DNA of 64,000 nucleotides, from positions 1-64,000 of the forward strand of contig NZ_JXYE01000001.1 in the NCBI RefSeq assembly GCF_000967725.1, in the 5' to 3' direction. The stretch comes from Loktanella sp. S4079 (GTDB lineage Bacteria > Pseudomonadota > Alphaproteobacteria > Rhodobacterales > Rhodobacteraceae). A model generated the notes under the pieces. The model was not told the DNA's origin. It searched no databases and was given only the letters and a program-made list of their open reading frames with translations. Made by a program: the position numbers and the translations under genes. Shown piece by piece: positions 25,697-34,805 of the stretch. The stretch's first letter is position 1. The number at the start of each line of letters is the position of its first letter.

Positions 25697-25978
25697 TCAA
25701 CCCAGCAAAACGATATCCGAACCACCAGAGCTGCGTCGCAATGCGTGAACATCGGCTAACGCCGGGTCGTTTATCCAGCTCATCGCGGATGCAGCATCGG
25801 GAAAAGAAAGCAAAGCAACAACATCAGGAACAGCGGGCGCACCATCAATCGCGCGCGCTGAACCTGTCGCCGCTTCAACCTTACCACCATGTTTGGCTAG
25901 CGCTTCGCCCGCTTTCTCGCGATAGGCAGAGAGCTTGTCGGGGTTGGTCACAGTTAGACTGGCATATGCATAGATCAC
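25697..25978 (-). CDS. DUF1330 family small protein
   Basis: A 93-residue dimeric alpha/beta-barrel protein of the DUF1330 type (antibiotic-biosynthesis monooxygenase-like fold). It reads VIYAYASLTVTNPDKLSAY, then KHGGKVEAATGSARAIDG and VVALLSFPDAASAMSWIND. Function of this family is unknown. The start is a GTG preceded by AAGGAG at ideal spacing. Longer in-frame starts upstream run into the promoter region of the divergent LysR gene. It is probably controlled by that regulator. Confidence 0.85.
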   Translation of the reverse strand: MIYAYASLTVTNPDKLSAYREKAGEALAKHGGKVEAATGSARAIDGAPAVPDVVALLSFPDAASAMSWINDPALADVHALRRSSGGSDIVLLG

Positions 25979-26071
25979 TGGTTTCTCCTTTGTCGGTGAT
26001 CCATAAATAGCCCTAGAGCCAGCATGCGAAAACGCGTGCAAATGCATTCATCGCATGCAAATATGCATAGT

Positions 26072-26944
26072 ATGTCGCATTCTTGGGATGATCTGCGCAC
26101 TGTGATGTGTCTCGTTAGGGCGGGGTCGTTGGCTGCCGCCGCCAAGATGCTTGGGCTCAATTACACAACTGTCGCCCGCCGCGTTGCACGCGCAGAGGAT
26201 GCTTTGGGCGTCGCGTTGTTTGAACGTCTGACCGACGGATATCAGCCAACCGAAGCGGGGCTATTGGTCGCCGAACATGCAGAAAGAATGTCAGATCAGA
26301 GCGATACGCTGTTACGAAAGTTGCAAGGACAGGATGCGAGTCTGCGTGGATCGCTCACCGTTACGGCGCCGCAACTGTTGATCGCCCATGTACTAACCCG
26401 GTTGATCGACGAATTCTGCGCGGCTTATCCCGAAATCGATCTGCATATTCGTGCAACGAATGATTTGCTTGATCTAAACCGGCGCGAGGCAGACCTCGCG
26501 ATCCGGATCAGCCGCGATCCGGGCGATACGCTTATGGGGCGACGCTTAACACCTCAGTATTCAGCGAGCTTTGCGTCGCCCAAAATTGCGGATCAAATCA
26601 ACGCAAATCCGCATCAAATGGTTGATTGGATCGTCTACGCTGATTACCAAACTGTGCCCGCCAATGTGGACCCAGCCTATCCAAATCACCGGGTTCGTAT
26701 GACGTTTGATGATATGGTTGCGATCCGCGCTGCCGCTCAGGCGGGGCTGGGCGTGGCGCGGATGCCATTGTTTTTGGGCCGGGCGAGTGACGGCTTGGTG
26801 CGAGTCCCAGTGCTACCACCGCAACCCTACCCAGAGGTTTGGTTCGTTGCCCATCGTGACGTCTGGGCTTCTGCCAAGGTGACTGCGTTTCGCGAAATGC
26901 TGGTGCCGTATATGCGCAGTATTCGCGCGCGATTTGTGCCTTAG
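26072..26944 (+). CDS. LysR-type transcriptional regulator
   Basis: A 290-residue regulator. The N-terminal winged helix reads WDDLRTVMCLVRAGSLAAAAKMLGLNYTTVARRVARAED, the LysR type with an unusual TTVARRVAR recognition segment similar to that of regulators of the PA0477/DUF1330-linked group. The effector-binding part follows from about residue 95 (GSLTVTAPQLLIAHVL). It is divergent from the DUF1330 gene. The intervening DNA holds several ATGCA-type motifs (26035-26080) that could be its operator. Several in-frame ATGs exist between 26024 and 26072. I chose the last because homologues start here, but none has a ribosome-binding site. Confidence 0.88.
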   Translation: MSHSWDDLRTVMCLVRAGSLAAAAKMLGLNYTTVARRVARAEDALGVALFERLTDGYQPTEAGLLVAEHAERMSDQSDTLLRKLQGQDASLRGSLTVTAPQLLIAHVLTRLIDEFCAAYPEIDLHIRATNDLLDLNRREADLAIRISRDPGDTLMGRRLTPQYSASFASPKIADQINANPHQMVDWIVYADYQTVPANVDPAYPNHRVRMTFDDMVAIRAAAQAGLGVARMPLFLGRASDGLVRVPVLPPQPYPEVWFVAHRDVWASAKVTAFREMLVPYMRSIRARFVP

Positions 26945-28449
26945 GCCAATTGCGCGCTTAGAAACGCCTCTGGGTCATCAACCTCTATCAATCTTTTACC
27001 GCGAATTTCCCAAAACCGATTTCCGACGTTGCGAATAAAACTGCGGTCGTGGCTGACCAGCAGACACGATGCGCCATGCGTGGTTAATTCAGTCTCAAGC
27101 GCCTCTTGGCCCTCGATATCAAGATGGTTTGTCGGCTCATCCAGCAGATAGAAATTTGGCGTTTGAATGCGCAAGAGTAGCATGGCCAGCCGCGCCTTTT
27201 GTCCGCCGGAAAGTGCTGCAATTGGTGTGTCTTGCATTTGAATTGCCATCCCCGCCCCCGCCAGCATTGCCCGCGCACGTTGGTCACCGACATCGCTACA
27301 CCGTGTGACGGCAAAGAGTGGCGTTTCAGTGCCCTCGAGCTGGCTTAGGTGTTGGTCAGATACGCCCGCGACCATACTCGCCGCACATTTGATGCCGACC
27401 TGAGGTACAGTCAGAGCGCTTTGCACCAGATTGATGAGCCGGGTTTTACCTGTGCCATTTGCGCCCAAGACGACAACCCGGTCCCCTTGGCTGATCCATT
27501 GCTTACCCATTCCAAACAAATGCTGACCATCAGGCGTGCTGATGGTCAGGTTGTCAAAAGCAACGAGCGCTTTGGCATGTGTCCCACTGTTCCCCAGCTT
27601 GATATCGCCCGCGCTGCGTTCCTGATGCGCGGGTCTTGCACTGCTTTCAATTTTATCAGCGCGTTCTGTGAGTTGCTTGGTCTTAAGTGTCAGCAAATCC
27701 GATCCAGAGTTGATCCCTATGTTCTTGAGCTTGGCCGCTTGTTTACGCAGTTGCGCAGCTTTGTTGCGTTCGTTGGTATAGTGCCGCTCATCTGCTGCAT
27801 CGGCCTCGTCCAATGCGGCGCGGGCCGGTGTGAATGGCAACGGAAAAACGCGGGACTGTTCCGGACGCAAGAATAGGGTACGATTTGTTGTCGCGTCCAG
27901 AAACGCGCGATCATGGCTAGTGATGACGGCCGGAACATCGCGACCCAAGTTGCCCAGCCAGTTCTGGAGCAATCCAATGCGATGCAGGTCTAGATGATTT
28001 GTCGGCTCATCCAACAACAATAAATCAGGTTCAGTCACCCACGCCGCAGCCAATAGGGCGGTCTGCTGCCAACCACCGCTGAGTGATCGTAGCGGTTGAT
28101 GCTGAAAGTCATAGGGAACCTGCAATTCATCGAGAACGACATCTACACGCCAACTCTCATAATCGACCTGCTCTGGCGGCAGAGCAGACAATACAAATCC
28201 GTGCAATGTCTGATCCAAAAGATCAGGGGCAATATATTGTGGCACATATGCGGGTCGTAATCCGCGTGCGCGGGTTATGTCGCCTGTTGTGGGGGGCTGA
28301 ATGCCTGCAATACATCGCAAGAGCGTTGATTTACCGCGTCCGTTCGCAGCGACCAGACCGATGCGGTCGCCTTTGGAGATTGTGATATCGAGGTCAGAGA
28401 ATAACGTGTCACCAAGTGTGACGCCGAGCGATTTTAGGGAAAGGATCAT
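26941..28449 (-). CDS. ABC-F family ATPase
   Basis: A 502-residue soluble protein with two ABC ATPase domains and no membrane part. It carries Walker A sites GLVAANGRGKSTLLR near residue 32 and VVLGANGTGKTRLINL near 330, and ABC signatures LSGGWQQTALLAAAW and LSGGQKARLAMLLL. Walker B/H-motif blocks LLLDEPTNHLD occur twice. A basic linker with RKQAAKLKNIG lies between. ABC-F proteins act on the ribosome, in translation control or antibiotic resistance. I cannot assign the subfamily. It converges on the LysR gene with a four-base overlap. Confidence 0.92.
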   Translation of the reverse strand: MILSLKSLGVTLGDTLFSDLDITISKGDRIGLVAANGRGKSTLLRCIAGIQPPTTGDITRARGLRPAYVPQYIAPDLLDQTLHGFVLSALPPEQVDYESWRVDVVLDELQVPYDFQHQPLRSLSGGWQQTALLAAAWVTEPDLLLLDEPTNHLDLHRIGLLQNWLGNLGRDVPAVITSHDRAFLDATTNRTLFLRPEQSRVFPLPFTPARAALDEADAADERHYTNERNKAAQLRKQAAKLKNIGINSGSDLLTLKTKQLTERADKIESSARPAHQERSAGDIKLGNSGTHAKALVAFDNLTISTPDGQHLFGMGKQWISQGDRVVVLGANGTGKTRLINLVQSALTVPQVGIKCAASMVAGVSDQHLSQLEGTETPLFAVTRCSDVGDQRARAMLAGAGMAIQMQDTPIAALSGGQKARLAMLLLRIQTPNFYLLDEPTNHLDIEGQEALETELTTHGASCLLVSHDRSFIRNVGNRFWEIRGKRLIEVDDPEAFLSAQLA

Positions 28450-28651
28450 TTTGGTCTCTTGTCAAAAAAGTATGGCTACGCAGGGCGCAGCGACAAGGGC
28501 AGACCAAAGGCAAAAGCGAATGATCAGCCCTGCAAACGCATTCGCAGGGCAGCGCGGGGACCATGCTGAAGTCGGCGGATGATACGCATGTTCAGCTATT
28601 GCCCTCCTGTTGTTCGCAGTTCACTGATAACCCACGCTAGACCCGCTAAGG

Positions 28652-28674
28652 GCTGTGGGTCAAGACCCACCCTA
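28652..28674. repeat. Palindromic repeat at the end of dinB
   Basis: Read on the minus strand, TAG (the dinB stop) is followed by GGTGGGTC-TT-GACCCAC, an inverted repeat around TT. It is the same element as at 25668-25690 with compensating changes in the stem (A-T pair replaced by G-C). The preserved pairing suggests that the hairpin matters. Confidence 0.7.
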
Positions 28675-29925
28675 CCTGAGCGCGCGCCCTTTGATGATGG
28701 CGTCTTTGCCAAATTTGGCGCGTATTTGATCGGTGGCCTGTTCCGCGCGCGCGCGTTTGCCCGCGTCGGGGTCTAACAAATCGCCCTCGCGGTCGGCGTC
28801 CTGCGCCGTAGTGATTTCCGAAAGCCCCACCCCCAACAACCGGAAGGGGCCGCGCATTTTGACCTGTTCGAACAAGTCATGCGATGTGCGGTAAATCGTG
28901 TCCGCCATCTGCGTGGGGTGACGCAGGCTGATCCGTTTTGAGATCAGCTTAAAGTCCGATGTCTTAAGCTTGAGTGTAATCACTCGCCCCGCCTTATCGG
29001 TGGCCTTTGCACGAGCGCTGACCTTTTCCGACATGCGCCATAGGTGACCGTCTAAAATTTCGGGGTCGGCGGTATCTTCGGCAAAGGTAGTTTCATTTGA
29101 GAGCGTCTTGACCGGAGCATGGGACGAAATGCGCCGCCCGTCTTCTCCGCGCGCGAGCGCATAGAGCCGTTCGCCCATACTGCCAAACCGTTCGTGTAAT
29201 GCGCGCCGGTCCCAGCGCAGCAAATCATCAAAGGTCTGTATCCCTGCCTTGTTCAGGCTCGCTTGGGCCGCAGGGCCAATACCCCAGATCAAGCGCACCG
29301 ATTTTGGCCGAAGAAACGCTGTGGTTTCCTCCTTGCCGATAATCGAAAACCCGCGCGGCTTTTCCAGGTCAGAGGCCACTTTGGCAAGGAATTTATTGTG
29401 TGACAGACCGATTGAACCGCTTAGTCCCAACTCGGTTTGCATCCGTTTGATCAGCTTGGCGAGCATGACGGCAGGCGGTGCGCCATGCAGCCGCGCGGTG
29501 CCGCTAAGATCCATAAATGCTTCGTCGAGCGAGAGCGGCTCAACAACAGGCGTCAGTTCGTCCATCATGGCGCGGATTGCTTTGGACGCTTTGGTGTAGG
29601 CCTCAAATCTGGGGCGCAGGACGACGGCATCAGGGCACAGCTTGAGCGCTTGAAACATTGGCATCGCTGATTTCACGCCCCTAATCCGCGCGACATAGCA
29701 GGCCGTGGAAACAACCCCGCGTTTGCCCCCGCCAATTATGACGGGCTTATCGGCGAGTTCTGGATTGTCCCTTTTCTCGACCGATGCATAAAATGCGTCA
29801 CAATCCATGTGCGCAATTGAGAGTTCAAATAGTTCAGGGTGCCGCAAGACCCGTGGACTGCGGCATTGGGGGCAGCGGCCAGCGCTGTCAAAGGTGCAAA
29901 GGCAATCACGGCAAATAGCGGGCAT
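28672..29925 (-). CDS. dinB: DNA polymerase IV (Y family) with N-terminal zinc-ribbon-like extension
   Basis: A 417-residue error-prone translesion polymerase. The palm starts at AHMDCDAFYASVEKRD near residue 40, with the catalytic SLDEAFMDLSG block near residue 140, the helix-hairpin-helix region (IWGIGPAAQASLNKAGI) and the little finger. Before the palm is a 35-residue extension with CRDC and CPQC pairs that looks like a small zinc ribbon, as in some alphaproteobacterial DinB proteins. The start at 29925 gives this extension and leaves 25 bases to the divergent Nudix gene. Confidence 0.93.
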   Translation of the reverse strand: MPAICRDCLCTFDSAGRCPQCRSPRVLRHPELFELSIAHMDCDAFYASVEKRDNPELADKPVIIGGGKRGVVSTACYVARIRGVKSAMPMFQALKLCPDAVVLRPRFEAYTKASKAIRAMMDELTPVVEPLSLDEAFMDLSGTARLHGAPPAVMLAKLIKRMQTELGLSGSIGLSHNKFLAKVASDLEKPRGFSIIGKEETTAFLRPKSVRLIWGIGPAAQASLNKAGIQTFDDLLRWDRRALHERFGSMGERLYALARGEDGRRISSHAPVKTLSNETTFAEDTADPEILDGHLWRMSEKVSARAKATDKAGRVITLKLKTSDFKLISKRISLRHPTQMADTIYRTSHDLFEQVKMRGPFRLLGVGLSEITTAQDADREGDLLDPDAGKRARAEQATDQIRAKFGKDAIIKGRALR

Positions 29926-29950
29926 GGCCCTAATGTAGAGAGGCAACCGA

Positions 29951-30397
29951 ATGAGAACAATAGGGCAACATGACGGAGCAAAGGTCGCATTGTTCATTGA
30001 GCATAAGCTGATCAGCATCCTGCGCGATGACATCGCTGGCATACTCTATCCCAATCTGTGGGATTTACCCGGTGGCGGCCGCGAAGCGGATGAAACTCCC
30101 TTTGAAACCGTATCTCGAGAACTGCGTGAGGAGCTTAACCTTGACCTGCCGCCTAATGCAGTGCTTTGGGAGTCGCAGTTTGCAGCGAACTACAAGCCCA
30201 ACGCGTGGGTCGCGTTCTTTGTCGCTCAATTGCCGGTAAGCGCCCTGTCAGATGTTGTTTTGGGCGACGAAGGACAGCGATGGCAGCTGTTCGATCTAGA
30301 TGAATTTACGGCCCTGCCCAATCGGGTCCCATCTTATGGTGCGCGGCTAGAGCGTTGGAAGCAACAAACAGGTGGGTTAGTGTCGCTTAGGGGATAG
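29951..30397 (+). CDS. Nudix hydrolase
   Basis: A 148-residue hydrolase that cleaves nucleoside diphosphates linked to another moiety. The Nudix box is intact: GGGREADET then REL-x-EEL spacing G-x5-E-x7-REL-x-EE-x-L near residue 40-65. Divergent from dinB, so both may answer DNA damage, for example by removing damaged dNTPs; this pairing is inferred from position. The substrate is unknown. Downstream lies the partial arfB copy. Confidence 0.88.
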   Translation: MRTIGQHDGAKVALFIEHKLISILRDDIAGILYPNLWDLPGGGREADETPFETVSRELREELNLDLPPNAVLWESQFAANYKPNAWVAFFVAQLPVSALSDVVLGDEGQRWQLFDLDEFTALPNRVPSYGARLERWKQQTGGLVSLRG

Positions 30398-30458
30398 GGC
30401 TGATCGTCAACAAATGACGGCGATGGCCAAGAGGGCATCGGTGGTTTCAGATCGCCGT

Positions 30459-30744
30459 GCGGTCACCCAACCTGCCGGACCCTGTGAAAAACCGACTGCA
30501 GCGACTGGCGGGACAACGGTGGACGAAAGACGGGGCGATTGTGATCTTTGTGCAAGAAACCCGGTCCCAAGCCCGCAACCGCGAAATCGCACGGGAACGT
30601 CTGGCCGAATTGATCCAAAAAGCAACCGAGCGCCCCAAACGCCGCATTACCACCAAACCGACCTATGGGTCCGTCAAACGTAGGTTAGCGGGAAAGAAAG
30701 CGCGGAGTGAGGTGAAGGCGTTGCGGGGGAAGGTTGAGGAGTGA
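30459..30744 (+). pseudogene. Truncated second copy of arfB (no GGQ loop)
   Basis: A 286-base segment matches the last 286 bases of arfB (11714-11429) without gaps, with about 19 differences by my count. The encoded frame lacks the first 43 residues, including the GGQ catalytic loop. It keeps the second half of the domain and the basic ribosome-binding tail, ending KALRGKVEE. It may still be read from a GTG at 30457, but no ribosome-binding site is evident. The two copies are inverted relative to one another and 19 kb apart. Confidence 0.9.
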
Positions 30745-30746
30745 AA

Positions 30747-30908
30747 TCAGCTCACTCTAAACCGCCCAGTCAAGTGGGCACGCGTAGACGCTGATTGCAA
30801 CTTAATGGAAGCTTGAACTTTCTGAAGCTCTTGACGCAGCTCTTGCTGGACTTGCGAAGCCGTTTTTTCAGCTTGTGGTTTAGACTCCAGTACCGCAGTG
30901 TTAGCCAT
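30747..30908 (-). CDS. Possible small protein antiparallel to the deaminase leader
   Basis: A 53-codon frame starting MANTAVLESKPQ, with an amphipathic helical middle (QVQQELRQELQKVQASI) and a basic tail. GGGAG lies seven bases before the ATG, which is better than random, but no family is recognised. It diverges from the deaminase gene, with 69 bases between start codons. It could be a small regulator or a chance frame over an RNA gene. Confidence 0.4.
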   Translation of the reverse strand: MANTAVLESKPQAEKTASQVQQELRQELQKVQASIKLQSASTRAHLTGRFRVS

Positions 30909-30977
30909 GATTGTCTCCCTTTGCATACATGCATCATGAATCAACTAATGAATCAGATCAATAGTGTTGGGGAACGA

Positions 30978-32567
30978 ATGAATGAATGTGATCGACAAGC
31001 CAAGCGAGTATGTAGTGTGTCAGAAGAAAAACATTATCCGGAGTTAGTTTTTGGACTAGTAGGAGCCATAGGTTGTAACATTCACGCAGTAGAAGTAGCA
31101 CTTGCCGACGCGCTGAAAGAAGTAAATTATACTTCGCACCAGATTAGCTTGAGTGAATCCATCGCTGATCTAACCGCCTTAAAAACCGGATCTCGCCCCA
31201 CGCTCAACACTCTGGAAGAGAAAATCGACGCGGGAAACAAAGTCCGAGAACTATTTAAGCAAAAAGGCATTCTGGCAGTCGATGCAATAAGAAAAATTCG
31301 CAAAGCACGAGCTAAGGGGCATGCCACACAAAAAAACACAATGCCCAGGCTGGACGACACTGGGCAAAGCATAGCACCTGAAGAATTCCCTTCAGCAAAA
31401 ACTGCGTATATTATTAGACAGTTGAAACGAAAGGAAGAAATAGAATTACTTGCATTGGTATATGGAAAACAATTCATACAGGTTTCAATAAGCCAAGAGA
31501 AAACTTCACGCCTTGATAATATCTCCCTACGCGCAGGTGTTGAGCAACCCAGTCTTGATAACGATGCGCGGAACGAGTTGGCCCGAAGGCTCGTAAAACG
31601 AGACGAAAACGAAGACCAAGACGAAGAAGGCAACAAAATTGAATACGGCCAAAAGCTTGGTGAAATATTTCAATATGGTGATGTATTTGTCGATGCCTCA
31701 ACACCTGATATGATTTCGAAAACCTGTCGAAGATTTATTCGAGCACTTTTTGGACAAACCGACATTGCACCAACAAAAGATGAATTCGGCAGCTATCTCG
31801 CCAAAGCAGCATCACTTCGCTCGGTAGACCTTTCTCGGCAGGTTGGTGCAGCCATTTTATCCCAACATGGCGACTTGATTACTATCGGATGTAACGAAGT
31901 GCCTAAACCGCTCGGCGGGAATTATTGGGACGAAGATGAACTAAAAGCACGTGACGTTGATAAACGCGCAGAGGCTAATAAGGCCGAAACAAACCGGATT
32001 ATTTTTGATTTCTTACAAGTTCTAAAAAGCCAAAATGTCCTTACCGAAGGACTGTCACCGAAAGATATCCTAGCTAATAGCGACACCAAAAATGCTATCA
32101 ATGACTCCCTGATTGGAGGGATCACTGAATATGGTCGAATGGTACATGCTGAGATGAACGCAATAACGGACGCTGCACGACTGGGACGAAGCGTTAAGGA
32201 TGCGACGCTGTACGTCACAACTTTTCCATGTCACAATTGCGCAAAGCACATTATTGCTTCGGGCATTCGGCGTGTGATTTTTATTGAACCCTACCCTAAA
32301 AGCCGAACAGAACTCCTCTACTCTGACGCAATCGCTAATTCCACGATGGATATAAATGCAATCCATCTAGGTCACTTTTCAGGTATATCACCTCGTAGAT
32401 ATAGAGATATCTTTGAAAAAGGTAAGCGGCGAAACAAGTCGGGAGAGGTTCATGACTGGTATGAAGACCTCTGCAAACCTAGGATTGGCCACCGTGAAGC
32501 CAACTACGTTGCTTCAGAACTACAATCAATCGAGGACAATTTCGGTAGTTTGGTCGGTGACGACTAA
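30978..32567 (+). CDS. Anti-phage dCTP/dCMP deaminase (AvcD-like)
   Basis: A 529-residue two-domain protein. The N-terminal half has a P-loop-like start, [12 protein letters not shown] (G26 to N34, lacking the usual lysine). The C-terminal half is a deoxycytidylate deaminase domain: [29 protein letters not shown], then the zinc and catalytic residues H390-A-E392 and P-C418-x-x-C421. This architecture and length match the AvcD/anti-phage dCTP deaminases, which deplete deoxycytidine nucleotides after phage infection. GGGGA at 30969-30973 supports this start over in-frame ATGs upstream. The gene is visibly AT-richer than its neighbours, and its stop overlaps the pncB stop by four bases, as expected for an inserted defence gene. 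Confidence 0.9.
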   Translation: MNECDRQAKRVCSVSEEKHYPELVFGLVGAIGCNIHAVEVALADALKEVNYTSHQISLSESIADLTALKTGSRPTLNTLEEKIDAGNKVRELFKQKGILAVDAIRKIRKARAKGHATQKNTMPRLDDTGQSIAPEEFPSAKTAYIIRQLKRKEEIELLALVYGKQFIQVSISQEKTSRLDNISLRAGVEQPSLDNDARNELARRLVKRDENEDQDEEGNKIEYGQKLGEIFQYGDVFVDASTPDMISKTCRRFIRALFGQTDIAPTKDEFGSYLAKAASLRSVDLSRQVGAAILSQHGDLITIGCNEVPKPLGGNYWDEDELKARDVDKRAEANKAETNRIIFDFLQVLKSQNVLTEGLSPKDILANSDTKNAINDSLIGGITEYGRMVHAEMNAITDAARLGRSVKDATLYVTTFPCHNCAKHIIASGIRRVIFIEPYPKSRTELLYSDAIANSTMDINAIHLGHFSGISPRRYRDIFEKGKRRNKSGEVHDWYEDLCKPRIGHREANYVASELQSIEDNFGSLVGDD

Positions 32568-33856
32568 ACCACAACCTCAACCCGTTCCTGTTCGCCTACC
32601 CCAAACACCTGTTTGTACCGTGCGATTTCCTCGGATGGTCCCATTGCCTTATTCGGGTTGTCTGACAGTTTCACGGTGGGGCGTCCGTTGGCCGCGACGG
32701 CTTTGCACACGAGGCTGAACGGCGCGAGTGCGTCGCCTGCGGTGAGGCCCTTAAAGTCGTTGGTCATCATTGTCCCCCACCCAAAGGACACCCGCACGCG
32801 CCCGGCGAATTGGCTATGCAGTTCGAGGATTTTATCCACGTCCAACCCATCCGAGAAGATGACGAGCTTTTTCGTCGGGTCTTCGCCACGGGATTTCCAC
32901 CAGTTGATCGCGTTTTCGGCCCCGGTTGCGGGGTCTCCGCTGTCGATCCGCATCCCGGTCCAACCCGCGAGCCAATCGGGCGCCCGGTCAAGGAACCCTT
33001 TGGTCCCGAATGTGTCGGGAAGGATGATCCGCAGGTTGCCGTCGTGCTCTTCTTGCCAGTCGGACAACACGTCGTAGGGCGATTGCAGCAGTTGAGCGTC
33101 TGTATCGGCGAGCGCGGCATAGACCATGGGCAATTCGTGGGCGTTTGTGCCGATGGCTTCGATCTCGCGCATCATGGCGATCCGGCAGTTGGACGTGCCC
33201 GTAAAGCTGTTGCCAAGCCCCTCCATCATCGCCTGCACGCACCAATCCTGCCATAGGTATGAATGCCGGCGGCGGGTGCCGAAGTCAGCGAGTTTCAGCC
33301 CCTCGATTGGGCGCAGTTGTTCGACTTTTTCCCACAGTTTCGTCATGGCGCGGGCATAAAGAACCTGAAGTTCAAACCGCCCCATGTCGCGCAGCACGGC
33401 CCGCGACCGCAGTTCCATGATCACGGCCAATGCGGGGATTTCCCACAGCATGACCTCGGGCCAAGAGCCTTCGAAGGTGAGTTCGTACTGACCGTCCTTT
33501 TTCTCGAGGTGGTAAGGGGGGAGTTGGAGGTTCTCGAACCACTCCATAAAGTCAGGCCGGAACATTTGCCGTTTGCCGTAAAAGGTGTTGCCGCGCAGCC
33601 AAGTCGATTCACCGCGCGTCAGCCGCAGGGAGCGGATGTGGTCAAGCTGTTCGCGCAGTTCGCCTTCGTCAATCAGTTCGGCCAGCCGGATGGTCTTGGT
33701 CCGGTTGATCAGGGAAAAGGTGACTTGGGTGTTCGGGTGGTTCCGAAACACCGACTGGCACATCAGCAGCTTGTAGAAATCCGTATCGATGAGCGACCGC
33801 ACGATCGGGTCGATCTTCCATTTGTGGTTCCAGACTCGTGTTGCGATATCGACCAT
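32564..33856 (-). CDS. pncB: Nicotinate phosphoribosyltransferase
   Basis: A 430-residue enzyme that joins nicotinate and PRPP to make nicotinate mononucleotide for NAD salvage. The early [21 protein letters not shown] block and the phosphohistidine-type site GTNAHELPM (His near residue 240) are typical, as is [19 protein letters not shown] near residue 322. Length fits the bacterial PncB group. It is followed upstream by the glycosyltransferase and pncA on the same strand, 58 bases away. Convergent with the deaminase gene. Confidence 0.96.
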   Translation of the reverse strand: MVDIATRVWNHKWKIDPIVRSLIDTDFYKLLMCQSVFRNHPNTQVTFSLINRTKTIRLAELIDEGELREQLDHIRSLRLTRGESTWLRGNTFYGKRQMFRPDFMEWFENLQLPPYHLEKKDGQYELTFEGSWPEVMLWEIPALAVIMELRSRAVLRDMGRFELQVLYARAMTKLWEKVEQLRPIEGLKLADFGTRRRHSYLWQDWCVQAMMEGLGNSFTGTSNCRIAMMREIEAIGTNAHELPMVYAALADTDAQLLQSPYDVLSDWQEEHDGNLRIILPDTFGTKGFLDRAPDWLAGWTGMRIDSGDPATGAENAINWWKSRGEDPTKKLVIFSDGLDVDKILELHSQFAGRVRVSFGWGTMMTNDFKGLTAGDALAPFSLVCKAVAANGRPTVKLSDNPNKAMGPSEEIARYKQVFGVGEQERVEVVV

Positions 33857-33914
33857 TGATTTAGCCCCCCGGTTTTAACGCGTTAGACCAATTGGCTGGC
33901 AGAGTGGCAAGGGG

Positions 33915-34805
33915 TTAGCGCAATCTTGTGCCTAGCTTTTTGAGTTGCCAAAAGAGCCAGCCCTTTACTTGCCAGTGGCGCGGTTTAAGGTTCCTGAGCA
34001 TCTCGTACGCAAAGTGATCAGTTCCCTCACGAGCCGCCACACGTAACGCGCGACGCAACAGAAACCAGCGATCTGCGGGCTGCTCTGCGAATGCTGCGTT
34101 ATTGCGTTGAAATGTCTGCATATAACAGCGCACCATAATTTCTGGATCAGTGCTCTGCGTCAATTGAGGTGCGGTTGTGGTTCCCGTGTCGTATCCGCGG
34201 TAGACGTGACACCCCGGCTCTGGTTCGAACCAAGCTGAATACTTCGATGCATGTAACCGGCAACAGAAGTCTGTATCTTCATCATTCACAAGATCGGAAG
34301 CGATCTCGCCAAGCGCTTTGAACACTGCAGCCCGGACCCAAAATCCGGCCGAAAAGGCAGCTGTCTTATCTTTGAGGGGCACGCAATCTGGAATTAGACC
34401 GTGGCTCAGATTTTCGCGTGGAATGTGTCGGATACGGTCGTTTTCAGTTGCCGTCAGCGCAGAAAACCCCCAATCCGCCCCTTCAGTTGCGGCGGCCAGA
34501 ACCCGCGCGGGATAATCCGCAACAAGTGTATCGTCATCATCAAAGAACAACAGGATGCTGCCCTTGGCCATCTCGGCGCCGAAATTTCGTGCGCCCGCTG
34601 CACCTTTGGCACCGGTATTTGTCACCACCTTTAATCGGACGTCTTCTTTGAAATCAGTGAGAGCCAGAACTGCTGTGTCGGATCGATCATCGACGACGAT
34701 GATTTCTCCATCTGGTGGACATGCGACCTGTGCAGACTCGACCGCGCGCCGCAGCAACGTTGGGCGATTGTAAGTCGGGATCACAATCGACAGTGATTGT
34801 TTCAC
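33915..34805 (-). CDS. Glycosyltransferase family 2
   Basis: A 296-residue GT-A glycosyltransferase. It opens with LSIVIPTYNRPTLLRRAVES, has the nucleotide-binding VDDRSD near residue 40 and the metal-binding FFDDDDTL near residue 93. No membrane helices are seen. Acceptor and sugar unknown; typical of surface polysaccharide or lipopolysaccharide work. It overlaps the pncA stop by four bases (ATGA), so it is translationally coupled to an NAD salvage gene, which is an odd partner. Confidence 0.87.
   Translation of the reverse strand: MKQSLSIVIPTYNRPTLLRRAVESAQVACPPDGEIIVVDDRSDTAVLALTDFKEDVRLKVVTNTGAKGAAGARNFGAEMAKGSILLFFDDDDTLVADYPARVLAAATEGADWGFSALTATENDRIRHIPRENLSHGLIPDCVPLKDKTAAFSAGFWVRAAVFKALGEIASDLVNDEDTDFCCRLHASKYSAWFEPEPGCHVYRGYDTGTTTAPQLTQSTDPEIMVRCYMQTFQRNNAAFAEQPADRWFLLRRALRVAAREGTDHFAYEMLRNLKPRHWQVKGWLFWQLKKLGTRLR

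Noticed and set aside
11429-30744. The two arfB tails as attachment sites of one 19-kb integrated element
   Set aside because: The copies are inverted, not direct repeats, and the interval is full of core genes (rpmJ, tRNA-Val, dinB), so it is not an excisable element.
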